DNA of 64,000 nucleotides, from NCBI RefSeq assembly GCF_000234665.1, contig NC_018324.1:2984944-3048943 (forward strand), read 5' to 3'. The stretch's first letter is position 1. Every line of letters begins with the position of its first letter. The position numbers were made by a program, and so were the translations under genes. A model generated the notes under the pieces. The model was not told the origin of the DNA and did not search any database. It saw only the letters and a list, made by a program, of their open reading frames with translations. Below, in pieces: positions 45,275 to 56,117 of this stretch. The stretch is from Leishmania mexicana MHOM/GT/2001/U1103. Its lineage: Eukaryota; Euglenozoa; Kinetoplastea; Trypanosomatida; Trypanosomatidae.

Positions 45275-46434
45275 GCTAACGCAAGAGTGCGAGAGAGTGC
45301 GAGACTCTGAGAGAATGATGCGGTATGGTGAGTTGGGCGGGGGGTAAGAAGGCAACACCACCACCTCAGTTTGCCGGTTTTGGATCAGGGCTTGACTTTT
45401 TCTTCGAAGATGTGCCCCGCTGCGCCGCAGCGCCCCTCCAGCGTTCAAGGACGGGCCGATTGGGGTGTCGGCTCCCGCATCTCTCTCTTCCCCTCCTCCC
45501 CCTCTCTCCGACTTGCACGTTGGGTATGTACGCGTGCGTGCGAAGCCTCGCTAATCGCTCGCAGCTTCGGCGAGTATCATCACTGCGCTCCCCTCCAGAA
45601 CATTGTTGGCTGGCAGGAGTGAACACCACATTCCCCTGAGGGAAGAGGAGGAGGAGCCGAGTCTGGGTGTCTGTCAGTCGCCGTTGGGCTGTTTGTTTCG
45701 TCTGCGTTGTTCTTCACCGGTACAATACCTTCCACACAGCGCACAGACGTGTGCCGTGGTATATCGCGCTATTTGCCGCTGAAGCGAAGAAGTGGTTTCC
45801 GTCCTAAAACGCTTCGCTTTAAGAACAGGCTTCGATGTGCGCACGTGTACGCGTCACCACCACCTGCGGCTGCTTCCCTCCATACGTGTGTTTCTCGCAT
45901 CCTTCATGCCCCGCATCTCTGCATGCGCGCACCCTCATACCACCATAACTACTGCTACGCTCCCCTCTCTCTCTGCTACCTTTCCCACCTCGCCACACCT
46001 CAGCCGCTCACGAAGGGATCTAGAGCGAGGGGAAACACAAGAAGAGTCACATAGCCCAAGTAAGAGCGCGGCCCATCGTGTTCGCCAGCACCTCTTCTCT
46101 GAAGGCTACCAGAAACCGGAAAAGAAAAACGTGTCTGTTGCGGCTGTCGTGCGCTTTTTGTGCCTGTGCGCGCGAACAAGTACGCTTCCCCTTGAACGCT
46201 GCCACTCACACAACCACTACCACCATTCCTAATCTCTTTTCCACTACCGCTCGCCTTCCCTGCCACCACCACCTCCGCCTCTCTCGGAAGTGTTCACTGG
46301 CCGTCCTCGCCCCTCCTCCTCCTCTTCTGCTGTTGCTATCCTTGTTCCCTGTCTTCCTTTTTCCTTTTTTGGATTTTCCGCCCTTCTGTTGCCGTGACTC
46401 CATCCCTGTTGTTGTACCACACTGCTTTTGCGTG

Positions 46435-46466
46435 CGTGTGTGCGTGTGTGCGTGTGTGCGTGTGTG
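46435..46466. repeat. GCGTGTGT octamer tandem array
   Basis: Four direct copies of the octamer GCGTGTGT. The alternating purine-pyrimidine order could adopt left-handed DNA. It lies just upstream of a probable splice acceptor tract. Confidence 0.85.
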
Positions 46467-46480
46467 CCTCTCACTCCTCC

Positions 46481-46558
46481 TCCCTCCCTCCCCCCCTTTC
46501 TCTTGCCCATCTGCGTCTACTACTAATACTGCCTCTTCTGCTTTTTTTTTACGTATAG
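46481..46558 (+). promoter_or_regulatory. Predicted trans-splice acceptor for the 1081-aa gene
   Basis: A tract of CCTCCCTCCC followed by a nine-T run is closed by ACGTATAG (AG at 46557-46558). The resulting 307-base leader would contain an upstream ATG (46573) and a G-quadruplex-type motif at 46666-46684. Confidence 0.5.
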
Positions 46559-46865
46559 TTCACTGTGTCGGTGCATGGCTTGCACGCCCCTCTCTCCTCG
46601 GTGCGCCCTCCGCCATCCTCTGCCTGCGTCGTTCAGTGGCGTGTGTGTGTGTGTGTGGTGTCGGTGGGTGGGTGGGTGGATGGGTTTGCTTTTTCGCCAT
46701 TGTTACCATATTATCGCAGGAAAAGCGTAATTCTCTCCGCGCTCCCTCTTTCTCTGCTGAAGTATCTGTACTACGGTGCGTAGCTATACACACACGCACG
46801 GAAACTCGCAGACCGTGCATACAGAGGAAGGATACATAAGCCAAGCGCGGCCGTCCGGCGTGGTC

Positions 46866-49800
46866 ATGCAACCCTCCACGAGCATGGACACTCCCTTTGA
46901 CGGCGACGGCACCAGCGTGCGGATGCCATCTATAGCCCCTACCATGGCCGCCCGTGCGAATCGATCACGGCAGCCGACACTTCCCTGGTTAGATTCCAGC
47001 GTTATGCTGGAGGTGCACTCTCCTTCAGAGACTCCGCTATCGACTCAGAAGAGCGCTCCCCAGTTTTCTCCGTCCTACGCCTCCGCTGCAGAGTCGTTAG
47101 AGACACCGCTCGTTATGATGGCCACTACTGCAGTACTGACTGCCACAAAGAACGAGGAGCGTGACGACCTGGAGCTCAGCACGACCGCCTACGACGAGGT
47201 CATCCGAGCCGATAAGCTGCGCACTAATCTGCGTCACGGCGGTGAGTACCGTATTTCATGCTCAGCGTTTTGGCACTGTCAGAGCAGCAACAGCAGCGGC
47301 GACGGGGCGGTCGACCACCGCATCCACGCGACACCGCATCTTTCACGACTCTCCAGCCCGCCGCAACAGAAACCTAAGCAGCAAACAGCGAGTACCGCGT
47401 CACCGACGCCGGCAAATACATTGTCGCTCTGGAAAACCGAAGCTGCCACGGCAGTCACTCAGCGTTGCGCCTCCGGCCAGAGCGTGTCGCCGCCGGAACC
47501 GAAGGCGGAAGATGTGCTCGCCATCCCTTGCCCGCCACCCCTCGGAGGCAAGCGCATCAGCACGGAAGGCGGCGACGCTGAGCTGACCTCCCAGCAGTTT
47601 GCGAGACGTCTGTTAGATCTGCCATCTTTCCGCCAAACACAAATTGCCCTTTCCTTCTCAGCAGCTGCGACAGAACGGGAACAGATGGTTCCAGCCCCTC
47701 CAGCGGCTGTACCGCCGAGCGACCACTGCAGCCTCGGGTCGTTTGCACTAAAACACTGCTCTCAACGCTTTCCTAACCTCTTACATCATCAGCAGAAGCA
47801 ACAGCGACGTCAGCGCAACAGCGCCAGCTCCTTGGAGGGCTGTAACACTGCCGCAGTCGCAACTGCCTCTAGCGCTGCGACCCTCTCAAGCGGCATAGGC
47901 ACCCGCGCCGTTGCCAGCGAGTTGCAACTGCTGTCGCCGCGGACCAATTCGGGATCGCTTGGCTCAACAGGGAAACGCCTTTCCAGCGCTACCTCTATAG
48001 ACCGCCGCTGCGTGCCACTCCTCTCGCCATCCCTAGAACCGCCTCCGGCTCCGTCATGCACGTGCGCGACCAATACGCACGCTCCGTCAACATCGAGCCC
48101 AATGTCGCGGTCCTCACCACCGGCGGAGGTGCACGCCGCCGTCGCCATCTCCTCTGTATGCAGCAAGTGTGTCAGTGGAAGGCGCAAAAGTGGCCTAAAT
48201 CCCACCCGCCTTTCCACCACAAGTTTGTCTCCGGCCGTCGGGCGGGTGGGCTCTGGCGTCGTGGAGGGGCTGTCGCCTCAACCGACGCCGCTACCGCAAG
48301 TCCTCCTACCACCGACGCTGCGCGCACTGCCGAAAGGGTGGGGATCGCTGCCACCGGTGAGCAAGCATCACAACCCAGCGAGTAGCGCCGTTGGCAACTC
48401 TTCGCGGGGCGTGATTTCAGGTGTAACAGCAGCGCTCTTAGGTGTAGGAGTGACAGCCATGCCCGCATCGGCGGCGTCGGCAGGTTGTGCTGGCCCGGCT
48501 CTGACTCCTATTGGTGAGCTAGCCACGGACGCTCAGCGCGAGAACGCCCCTGCACGACCTCTAGAGGCCAATGTGTGTGCTCTGTTCAGTGGCAGTGCGT
48601 ATGCCGATGTACGCGCATTGACTGAGCTTCGCGTGCTCCGTGCCCTTCCAGTAGCGCGAACATTTGTCGACCATGCGGCCGTCAAGGCCGCCGTCGTCGC
48701 AGCGACGACGGCGCCGTCGCCGGGCACCCACGAGCGAGGATGCAGGGAGACCCCGGGGTGCTCGAAAGAAGCCGCAGTTGTCGTTCTCCCGACATCTGCG
48801 GTGCCAAAAGGCGGTGTCGAGGCAGAGGCAGCAGCGTTAGGTACGGTCTTCTCGGTGTGCTCGACCTCCCTGCACAATCCGCTGGCACAGATAACACCCG
48901 TGTCATTCAAGTCGCAGCAGCAGCTCTACAGCAGCACCAAGTCAGGCAGCGGTCCCACCGACGACGAGCGCGACAGAGCTACTTGCCGAATCAGCGATAT
49001 TGCTGGTAACACGAAGGTCGCATTCGGCAGCGTATTAAGCCCGCCGATGGTCGACGGTGTGCCGCCAAAGGTGGCATCGACCACCAGCCGTTCACCTCAG
49101 CAGCCGTTCACCTCCTCTCTTGAGTGGGAAAGGCAAGCCGGGGATCCCGGCACGGGCACTGCGATGTCGCCGGAATCCAAGTTTGGCACAACGCCGGGCC
49201 GCAAACGCGACGATGATGCGGTGGTCATCGAGGAAGCCGTCGTGTCGGCTGTGGGCATCAGTCCAATGCCGTCCCCGGCGTCCTTGCCACTGACGACGCC
49301 GCTGCAGGGCTCGCAGAGGGCGGCGTTTCGGTTCTACAGCGTCCTCGAAAGGAGTAAGGACCGCAGACGCGGTCCCCATTTGCTCTCCGCCCACTCATCA
49401 ATCGGCTCCTCCGCAGAGGCGGGGGACGGGTGGACTGTGGTGCCGAAGGTGGAAGAAGCGGTGGTGGATGGAGGTCTTTGTTTTCACGGCAGGGATCAAG
49501 GAACTGAGCCACGCGTCTCCGCAACGCTGCTGCAGCAGTCGGTGGGTGCGGCGGCGACCAGTAACGTGTCCAGTAAAGCGGAGAGGTTCAAGGCGGCTCA
49601 CAAGCGCCTTTCCCGCCAGCGTGGAAACCGCGAGGAGTCGGTGGCTGGATTTCTGAGAGAAAGCAGTGCCGTCAGCATGCCCGCGAGTAACAGTAGCCGC
49701 AGGGAGCTGTGGACGGGCCTGCAGCTGTCGCAGTCGATCACCTCCCTGATGCGCCGCCCCGGTCATGAGGCGGGAGTGCGTCACATGAGCAGTGACATGT

Positions 49801-50111
49801 GCTTCGGAACGTTCATCTCTTCGGTCGACTCTTTCCGCTCATTTCCCGAGGACCACCAGTCGTCCTTTTATCTGGGCAACACCACCAACGATCGAAGCGC
49901 CTCTTCAGAAACACGGTCGGCCTCCCCGAACTGTTCCGGCGTGCGCATGAAGCACGAGCGCGGCAAACTCGGAAACAGCACTCGGGGACACACTCAACGG
50001 AAGCGCGAAAGTCATGGTGTCGACTGGGCGGTCGCGAGCGCAGCTTCGCATCAGCTTAGTGTAAACCGCGACCACGATACCCCCGCTGGAGATAGCTTGG
50101 AGCAACCGTAG
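46866..50111 (+). CDS. Large low-complexity protein, unknown; 3' end suspect
   Basis: The 1081-residue product is Ser/Ala/Thr/Pro-rich throughout. Short ordered-looking pieces lie near 100-140 (DDLELSTTAYDEVIRADKLRTNLRHGGEYRIS) and near 900-1000 (KAERFKAAHKRLSRQRG, RRELWTGLQLSQSITSLMRRP). I recognise no domain. The first ATG in the frame is at 46866; the frame is open upstream to 46776 from GTG. Coding-like sequence does not end at the stop at 50109-50111. It continues in another frame at about 50080 and switches again further on, so the annotated C-terminus may be artificial (see the adjacent pseudogene entry). A C5 run just before the stop (about 50081-50086) is a plausible indel site. Function is unknown. 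Confidence 0.72.
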   Translation: MQPSTSMDTPFDGDGTSVRMPSIAPTMAARANRSRQPTLPWLDSSVMLEVHSPSETPLSTQKSAPQFSPSYASAAESLETPLVMMATTAVLTATKNEERDDLELSTTAYDEVIRADKLRTNLRHGGEYRISCSAFWHCQSSNSSGDGAVDHRIHATPHLSRLSSPPQQKPKQQTASTASPTPANTLSLWKTEAATAVTQRCASGQSVSPPEPKAEDVLAIPCPPPLGGKRISTEGGDAELTSQQFARRLLDLPSFRQTQIALSFSAAATEREQMVPAPPAAVPPSDHCSLGSFALKHCSQRFPNLLHHQQKQQRRQRNSASSLEGCNTAAVATASSAATLSSGIGTRAVASELQLLSPRTNSGSLGSTGKRLSSATSIDRRCVPLLSPSLEPPPAPSCTCATNTHAPSTSSPMSRSSPPAEVHAAVAISSVCSKCVSGRRKSGLNPTRLSTTSLSPAVGRVGSGVVEGLSPQPTPLPQVLLPPTLRALPKGWGSLPPVSKHHNPASSAVGNSSRGVISGVTAALLGVGVTAMPASAASAGCAGPALTPIGELATDAQRENAPARPLEANVCALFSGSAYADVRALTELRVLRALPVARTFVDHAAVKAAVVAATTAPSPGTHERGCRETPGCSKEAAVVVLPTSAVPKGGVEAEAAALGTVFSVCSTSLHNPLAQITPVSFKSQQQLYSSTKSGSGPTDDERDRATCRISDIAGNTKVAFGSVLSPPMVDGVPPKVASTTSRSPQQPFTSSLEWERQAGDPGTGTAMSPESKFGTTPGRKRDDDAVVIEEAVVSAVGISPMPSPASLPLTTPLQGSQRAAFRFYSVLERSKDRRRGPHLLSAHSSIGSSAEAGDGWTVVPKVEEAVVDGGLCFHGRDQGTEPRVSATLLQQSVGAAATSNVSSKAERFKAAHKRLSRQRGNREESVAGFLRESSAVSMPASNSSRRELWTGLQLSQSITSLMRRPGHEAGVRHMSSDMCFGTFISSVDSFRSFPEDHQSSFYLGNTTNDRSASSETRSASPNCSGVRMKHERGKLGNSTRGHTQRKRESHGVDWAVASAASHQLSVNRDHDTPAGDSLEQP

Positions 50112-50721
50112 CCGCTCGTCGCATCAAGCACTGCCCTCGTGCACTTTGATCTTGTCATCTGCCTTTGAGAGCGCAGTGTCTCCCGTTCCAGCCGGGACCG
50201 CAAGACCTCATTGGAGAAGTGCTGCCGCTCAGGCGCACGACTTTGGGCAGACGCGCAGCTGGCCCTCGCTGCCGACGAGTACAAGCACAGTCACGTCGCC
50301 GCTCTCCAGCGAAGGCGACGCTGCGCCTCGATGACTCGGCGGAGCGGCGCAAGTCACAAAAAAGTGCGCGTTGCGACTCCAGCGATGCGTCGCGGTTGCC
50401 GACCCGGGCACTGTCCCCCTCTGACAGAAAGGCCTTCTGGCAAGATGTGCCGCAGCAGTTCTTTAGCGCTGAGTCGCCTCAGCGGCACGGCAATCTCTGT
50501 GTGCCCGGCGCCCCGGCAAAGCAGTGCGCCGTTTTGTCGTTCTGCGGCTCAACGACTCTCCCTGCTTCCGCCGGGCTCGGTCAGCGAACCAGAGGAGCGT
50601 CGCCATCAGAAGCAGCAGCAGCACCGATCCAGCTAGCCTCATCGACGCAGCACCAATCCTTTCTGGTAGTTCGAGCAGCTCTCCGCAGTGCCGTCGATCA
50701 CGGTGGGCAGTCGGTGCTTAA
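50112..50721 (+). pseudogene. Frameshifted 3' continuation of the 1081-aa ORF
   Basis: After the stop at 50109 the DNA keeps trypanosomatid coding character for about 600 bases, but no single frame stays open. The +1 frame reads protein-like from about 50060 to its stop at 50332 (…SVTSPLSSEGDAAPR). The +2 frame reads well from about 50325 to about 50640 (for example DRKAFWQDVPQQFFS). The +1 frame takes over again and stops with TAA at 50719-50721. The style (Ser-rich, with charged patches) matches the upstream ORF. Either the gene's end has decayed through small indels, or the assembly has errors in this stretch. I give no restored reading. Confidence 0.5.
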
Positions 50722-52846
50722 TGGAATGGGGATGCTGAGAGAGAGGGGGGAGGCACTGTCGCTTGAAGCGCTGCATGTGCGTGCGTGTGTGTGTGTGCTG
50801 ATCGCAGCACAGACAGACACACACACATACACACAGAGAATGGGTGCCGACCGTGCAACGTGCACTGTGTGTGTCCAGGGAGGTGTCCGTCTTGTGGTGA
50901 CCGTACTTGTTCGTTTCCCTCTCCTCGTTAGTGGGATGTTGGGCGCACCGGTGCGGAATGCCTCTCCTGCTCTCCCCATACTTTCTTCTTTTTTTCTTCA
51001 TCCTCTCAAGTGGTCCCTTCGCAGGCTTCTGCGCTGCTGCACATCGTCTTTAGTCGCCAGCGAGCGTGCTTTATCGTCCATAAACCCCCGCTTGCATGCG
51101 TGCGAGTATGAAGGGGTGGGGTGGGGTGCCTGTGGCTGAGGAAGGCTTCTCTTTGTTTTTTTTCTGTGATGGGGAGGGGAGGAGTAGGGAGGTACACGAA
51201 GGCTGCCAGATGTGCTGTGACGGCGGCTGTGGCCGGGGCACAATTGTCACTGATTCACTTTTTGTTGTTGGTCTAGGGCTTCTTGTTGGATGTATATATT
51301 TGCCTATGAGACGTACATACGGGTGCGTATGCATGTGTGTGGGTGTGTACGTTGTGTTGTGCTGATGTTCAGCTCTTCCCATATGTTTTACGTTCTTTCT
51401 TCGCCCCGCGCGCCGCCCACCCCCCCCCCACCCCTTTCCTCTCTCTATATGTGTGTATGTCATAGAAGCTCATTCGCCTTTGTGATTTTGTGTGCTTTTC
51501 TGCCTTATGTTTTTCATTTCGTGGCTACCGCTGCTGCAGCTGCTGGTGATGGTAATCGGGTGCTCATTCTGCTGCCCTCTCTGTACCCCATCACACGCAC
51601 ACACTCACACACACACACATCCACGTACGTACGTACACGAATTCTCTCCTTTTCCATACGAGGTCGTGCAATCTTTCGACCGCTTCTGTTTTTTTTCTTC
51701 TTTCCGGTTGCCAGTCGGGGGAGGGGGAGGGCGTGAGCGCCGATCGCGCTCCTATGCCGTATGGTGAAAGGATCACGAGCAGACCCGCACACGCTTCCCC
51801 TTCGCCGCTGGCTTTTCCCTTTCTCACACGAGCCGCCACTCCACACCAAATCCTTCGCCAACACAGCGCACACTGTGCATGCACACTCACACGCACACAC
51901 ACACGATTTGTTCATCATGGGCATTTGTCGTGGTTTTGTTTTTCTGTTGATGTTGTTTTCCTTTGAGCTTTGCGCTTCTCCGTTGCGGATCCGAGGGCGC
52001 ACATCGATGAGGTAGATCCAAAGACTCGATGGGAAACGACAAGAACTAGAAAAAAATGGATCTGAGGGAACTCGGCAGTCTATTCGTGTCCCGGGCAGTG
52101 CATTGGGGGTTTCCAGCAACCAGCTGCTTGCATCCTACACCATGGACCTCATTGCCGACCTCTCTCGCTCTCCCTCTCTGGTGTGATACACTGCCAAGCG
52201 GACGGTTTTTTTGGAGTTTGTTTGATAGAGAGAGCACCTAATCTTTGGACTCGCTGCTGCGATGACCCCTGCTCCCTTCGGGGTTGTTTTTTTCGTTGAG
52301 TCCGTTTCCCTCACCCCGCCTTTTTTTTCCGCCGCCTCTCAGCCTCCCTCCACCCACTCGCCAACCCATCTCGCGCTATCGCTTCGTTGAGCGGCATGAA
52401 TGTCGGCTCATTTTCTTGTCCATGTATGTATGTGTGTCTGCGCTTACAACCATGCCCGCTACAACGGCAGAGCTGTGTCGATCCGCATCCCTTTTTTCGT
52501 GCTTTTCGGTCTGTCGACGCTGTCCCCGTCATTCCGCCCCTGTTCTCTCTCTTTTGTTTTGTCTGCCTTGCATGGGTATGTGCGTGTGATGTCTTGACCG
52601 TATGGCCACCATCACAGACGTCGTCGTGTTGTTAGCGCATCACCCTTTTATGCTTTCTTTTTTCGGTCCCCATGCACGCGAGCACACGGAGGCGCTCGCC
52701 AAGCTCTCACCGCTTCCCCTTCCACCGCCATCCTGCACATCTGCCCCTTCGTCTTTTTATGGGGTGTTGGGCTCCCACTTGGACACCAACGGACAGGAGC
52801 TCCCAAGGGGAGGCACCACTAGAGGCGTGGTAATGATGGTGGTGGT

Positions 52847-52889
52847 CGGGGAGGAAAAAAAAAGGAAGGGGGTGGGTGGGGGGGGGGAC
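52847..52889. repeat. Purine-rich A9/G10 run
   Basis: A nearly pure purine stretch contains nine A, GGAAGGGGGTGGGTG and then a long G-run. It could form triplex or quadruplex structures. It lies in the longest gene-free part of the window. Confidence 0.8.
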
Positions 52890-52947
52890 GGACTGCGCAC
52901 GTATGGCTGCCTTCGTCCCTCCCCCTCTCTCACTTACGCTTACAACA

Positions 52948-52965
52948 ATATATATATATATATAT
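52948..52965. repeat. (AT)9 microsatellite
   Basis: A pure AT run about 60 bases after the G-run, making an abrupt GC-to-AT composition change. Confidence 0.9.
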
Positions 52966-53699
52966 GTGCAGGGCGTGCTTCGTTTCGTGGTGACACGGTC
53001 GTGAACGCCCAAAAAAAAAAACGACTAACCAACGATTGCGTTGCTTTTTGTTTTGTATTTTTTTTTTTCGCGTGTGTGTGCGCGTGTTCGTTTCCGTGCA
53101 TGTGTGTATGATTTTTTTTTTCGTTCGTGTGCATATACTTGTCAGCACCTCTCAGTCTTGTTTGCGTGGAACGTATCCCTCCCCCTCCTCCTCCCCCTAT
53201 CTTCATTTATTTCTATCTTACCAGTCTATCATCCGCCACCCATCCGTTCTCTTTCGTTTTGTTGTTGTTGTGCCTCTCACTTCCGAACCCGCTTTTGGCC
53301 TTTTTAGTTTGGGTTTTTTTGCTTTGTTTTGTCTACTTGTGATGGCTACTTCTCTTTGCTCTCCTACGCCCGCCCGCCCCTCCTCCCCCCTTGTCTCCCT
53401 CCCTCGTCCAGCTCACTCGTCCTCCCGGCAGCAAAGTCGTGGGGGGAAGGGGGAGGAGGGGGGAAGGCGCACATGCACGACATGGCACAGCAGCAACAGC
53501 AAACAGAAAAACTCGACACATGAAATGATGAGGGTGTGCCTTGGACCGTGAATGCTGACGACTGACACTCTCCCTTCTCTCTTCTGCTCTCTTCCGCCTC
53601 CTCTGCTTCCTAAGGCGGCAGGTGAGTGTGCACTGGCCCCTGCGGAAAGATTTGGATACGCACAAGTCCATCATGACCACACTCCATTGACCCCCCTCC

Positions 53700-54420
53700 C
53701 CACCTTACTCCACTTCGATCCCTCTCTCACGACATTGGAACTGTGTTAGACAGGAGTGACCTGTATGCGGCTGTGGTCTTGACGATGCCGAGAGGGCCCC
53801 ACTTCCGTTGAGTTACGATGGGGCTGATCGCGGATGGTTCAATCATCGTAGTACTGCGGGAGGGTGTGCGGGTATCAGAGGAACACATCCATCGCCTCGA
53901 GGGCCCAGCCCACAGCATGTGCCTCGCAGCGAATCTCAGCCGATTCATGGACAGCCCCCCGCGCCCGCTGCCGGGAGACGAAGCGGATGCGGCAATGGGA
54001 CGAGTTTCGGCGGATCTGGGAAGCCATGTATGCTGCCGTCTCTGAGGTGCTCCATCGCGGGCCGACACACCCACTGAGGAAAATCCGCGGGCGCTCTTCC
54101 GCCTCCCCTGCTCCGTGTTCGACCCGCGGCATGCACGCAAGGCGTCGCGGTAGGGCAGACACAGCGCGTGCCGGCTCATTCTGATAGCGACATCGAAGGC
54201 CGAGCGGACGGATGCACAACAGACCGCGGCGCAAGCAACCAACGCGCCGTCGGCGGTGACCGGCCCCGAGTCCCCAATCCGTCGATGGTTTACTTGTGGG
54301 CAGCGGCCAAGCCCCACATGGCCAGGCTCTTCCGTCCGCATCGCTTGTGCGTCGTGCGTGGCGACGGAACTGCGAGCCTGGCTCAGTGGGGGAGGGATAG
54401 GAGGCCATGCCGGGGGTAAG
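53700..54420 (+). pseudogene. Decayed protein-coding island, family unknown
   Basis: A GC-rich island of about 700 bases sits between AT/CT-rich flanks. The + strand reads protein-like in pieces. One frame gives DRSDLYAAVVLTMPRGPHFR, then a TGA stop at 53809, then VTMGLIADGSIIVVLREGV. A second frame gives RQWDEFRRIWEAMYAAVSEVL (about 53990-54055). The first frame resumes with EENPRALFRLPCSVFDPRH (about 54076-54130), then a TAG, and further coding-like sequence. A third frame closes with YLWAAAKPHMARLFRPHRLCVVRGDG (about 54290-54365). At least two stops and two frame changes are needed. The minus strand is open for 204 codons over the same stretch, but its composition (Arg/Ser/Ala-rich) looks like an antisense shadow. 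I do not recognise the ancestor. Confidence 0.5.
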
Positions 54421-54844
54421 GGGGGAGGCGAGAGGCCACTACCATGCCCCCCACCACCCTTCTCCCCTCTCCCTCCCTCACCATCACTTCAATACCTAAC
54501 CAGGTTTAGCTTTTATTTTCTTGTCGCTCTCAACAGTGCGGCTCAACTCCGTCTCAACGCATCTCGTGCACGCGTGATTCTCTCTCCCCCTCTCTCTTGC
54601 TTGTCTGCCTTTTCACTCCTCATGCAGCTCAATACGTGCTCACTGATGCAGGGGGCCGGTAGGGGTGTTTGTGTGCGCTGGCGGTACTGGCAGACGAGTG
54701 GTGTAGACGGAGGAGGAGGAGGGAGGGGTGATGTCTCTGTAACACACTGCCTCTTTCTCCCCACCTCTACGTTTTCCGTATGGATAGGCTTGGGTCGGCG
54801 CAACTACAGTTTCATACGTAGGGCATGCATGTGTGTGGGTGTGT

Positions 54845-54859
54845 GGGTGGGTGGGTGGG
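54845..54859 (+). repeat. GGGT repeat, G-quadruplex motif
   Basis: Four GGG tracts separated by single T residues, the most stable class of parallel G-quadruplex sequence, on the sense strand of non-coding DNA. Folding is inferred from the pattern. Confidence 0.8.
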
Positions 54860-56081
54860 TGTACGTATGTGTGCACTGGTATTGCTGGTACTGTAATTTG
54901 TTTTCTTGTTCTGTTTGCTGTGGTGTCGCCGTCAAGCTTTTCTTCCTGCACTGGGCCTGCTCGTATTCTCTTGCCGCTCGCTTTGCCTGGCTGCTTGCCT
55001 GCCTGTTTTTTTCTGGCGCTGTGCTGAACGCGTGGGCGCGCGCTGGAGGAAACAACACAAGAAAAGGCAAAGAAGTGCCTGTTGAGAAAAGGGCAGGTGT
55101 CTTCTCGGGTGACGAAAGGCAAATGCCATCATCTGATTATTCTGGTAGTGGTGGTGATTTGTCCTCGTGCGACAAGGCCCCAGAAAGAGGAAGACGAGGG
55201 ACCCTCCATGTGCGCGAGTTGGATGGTGGATGACACTCAGCTCTCGCCACGTCACTTCTACATCACTTTCCTTGTGTTTTTTTATATCTTCGTCGTCGTC
55301 TCGCTCTCTCCGATGTTTGTGTGTCTGTGCGCGCGCATCATCATAACACACAAACAGGAAAAAAAAATTAGCTCCAACTCGCACACGCGCACGTTGCGGA
55401 TTCTCGGTCCATTTCGCTTTCGCACCCCCCCCCATCTTCTTCTCTGTTTGCGTCCGCCTCACACACACACCCGCACGCACGCACGCGCGCACCGCTGTAC
55501 GCATACGGGTCGCAGAAGGATAGATTTACGCACAGACCCGGCGGCGCGCTGATTGATCCTCTTTTTCGATTCGTTTGTTTTTTTGCAGCCGTTGCATTTT
55601 CAGTGACGTGGGATTGCTGGTGTGTGTGTGTGTGTTTGCTGATCACTCCTCATCTCTTGCTTGGGGCCTCCACCATTGCCTCCCTATCACTGGCTCACAG
55701 TCTCTCTCTCTCGGTAGCTTAGCCTCTGTTGGTGCCCTCTGCCCCCTTTTTGCTATACTCGGCTCGTGACGAAACGCTTCGCCTTTCCTTTCTCGCCGTC
55801 TCCGTCTCCGCTAGAGTCCAAAGGCTGAAGCATTCTCTTTTTCCCCTCGAGAACACATTTTCGCCTTGCGCATCAAAGGGGGTACGTCACCGATTGAGGC
55901 TAAAAGGCAATCTGAGAGCGCAGGGCAAGTGTGGAGAGGCTGGCAGAACTTTTCCTGAGCATGGTCCCACTCCTTCGCTTGTACGGCTGACGTTGGCGCC
56001 ACCACTTACAGAAAGCAGCACCTACGAAACGAGCGGGGAGTCAGACTCCAACGAAAAAAAAGGAGCGGTGCTACCCTGCCG

Positions 56082-56083
<2 letters not shown>

Positions 56084-56116
<33 letters not shown>
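56084..56116. repeat. (TG)16 microsatellite
   Basis: The longest pure TG run in the window, located in the putative 5' flank of the 339-aa gene. Confidence 0.95.

Positions 56117-56117
<1 letters not shown>

Larger units (their letters stand above)
45275..46865 (+). other. 1.6 kb intergenic/UTR region
   Basis: Non-coding. It contains a GCGTGTGT octamer array (46435-46466), a CT-rich tract ending in a T-run (46481-46550) with AG at 46557-46558, and a G-rich repeat (46663-46684). An ATG at 46573 opens a short upstream frame in the next gene's putative leader. Confidence 0.65.
50722..53699 (+). other. 3 kb intergenic/UTR region
   Basis: Non-coding. It includes CA and TG repeats (50816-50835), CT-rich stretches, a TA repeat (52948-52965), an A-run (53010-53020) and a purine run ending in ten G (52847-52889). 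T-rich sequence is frequent at 53040-53340. No reading frame has coding bias. Confidence 0.6.

Noticed and set aside
55740..56060. Coding-like frame upstream of the 339-aa gene
   Set aside because: It begins only with GTG, contains no ATG and ends in a TG repeat; possibly another eroded piece, but unsupported.
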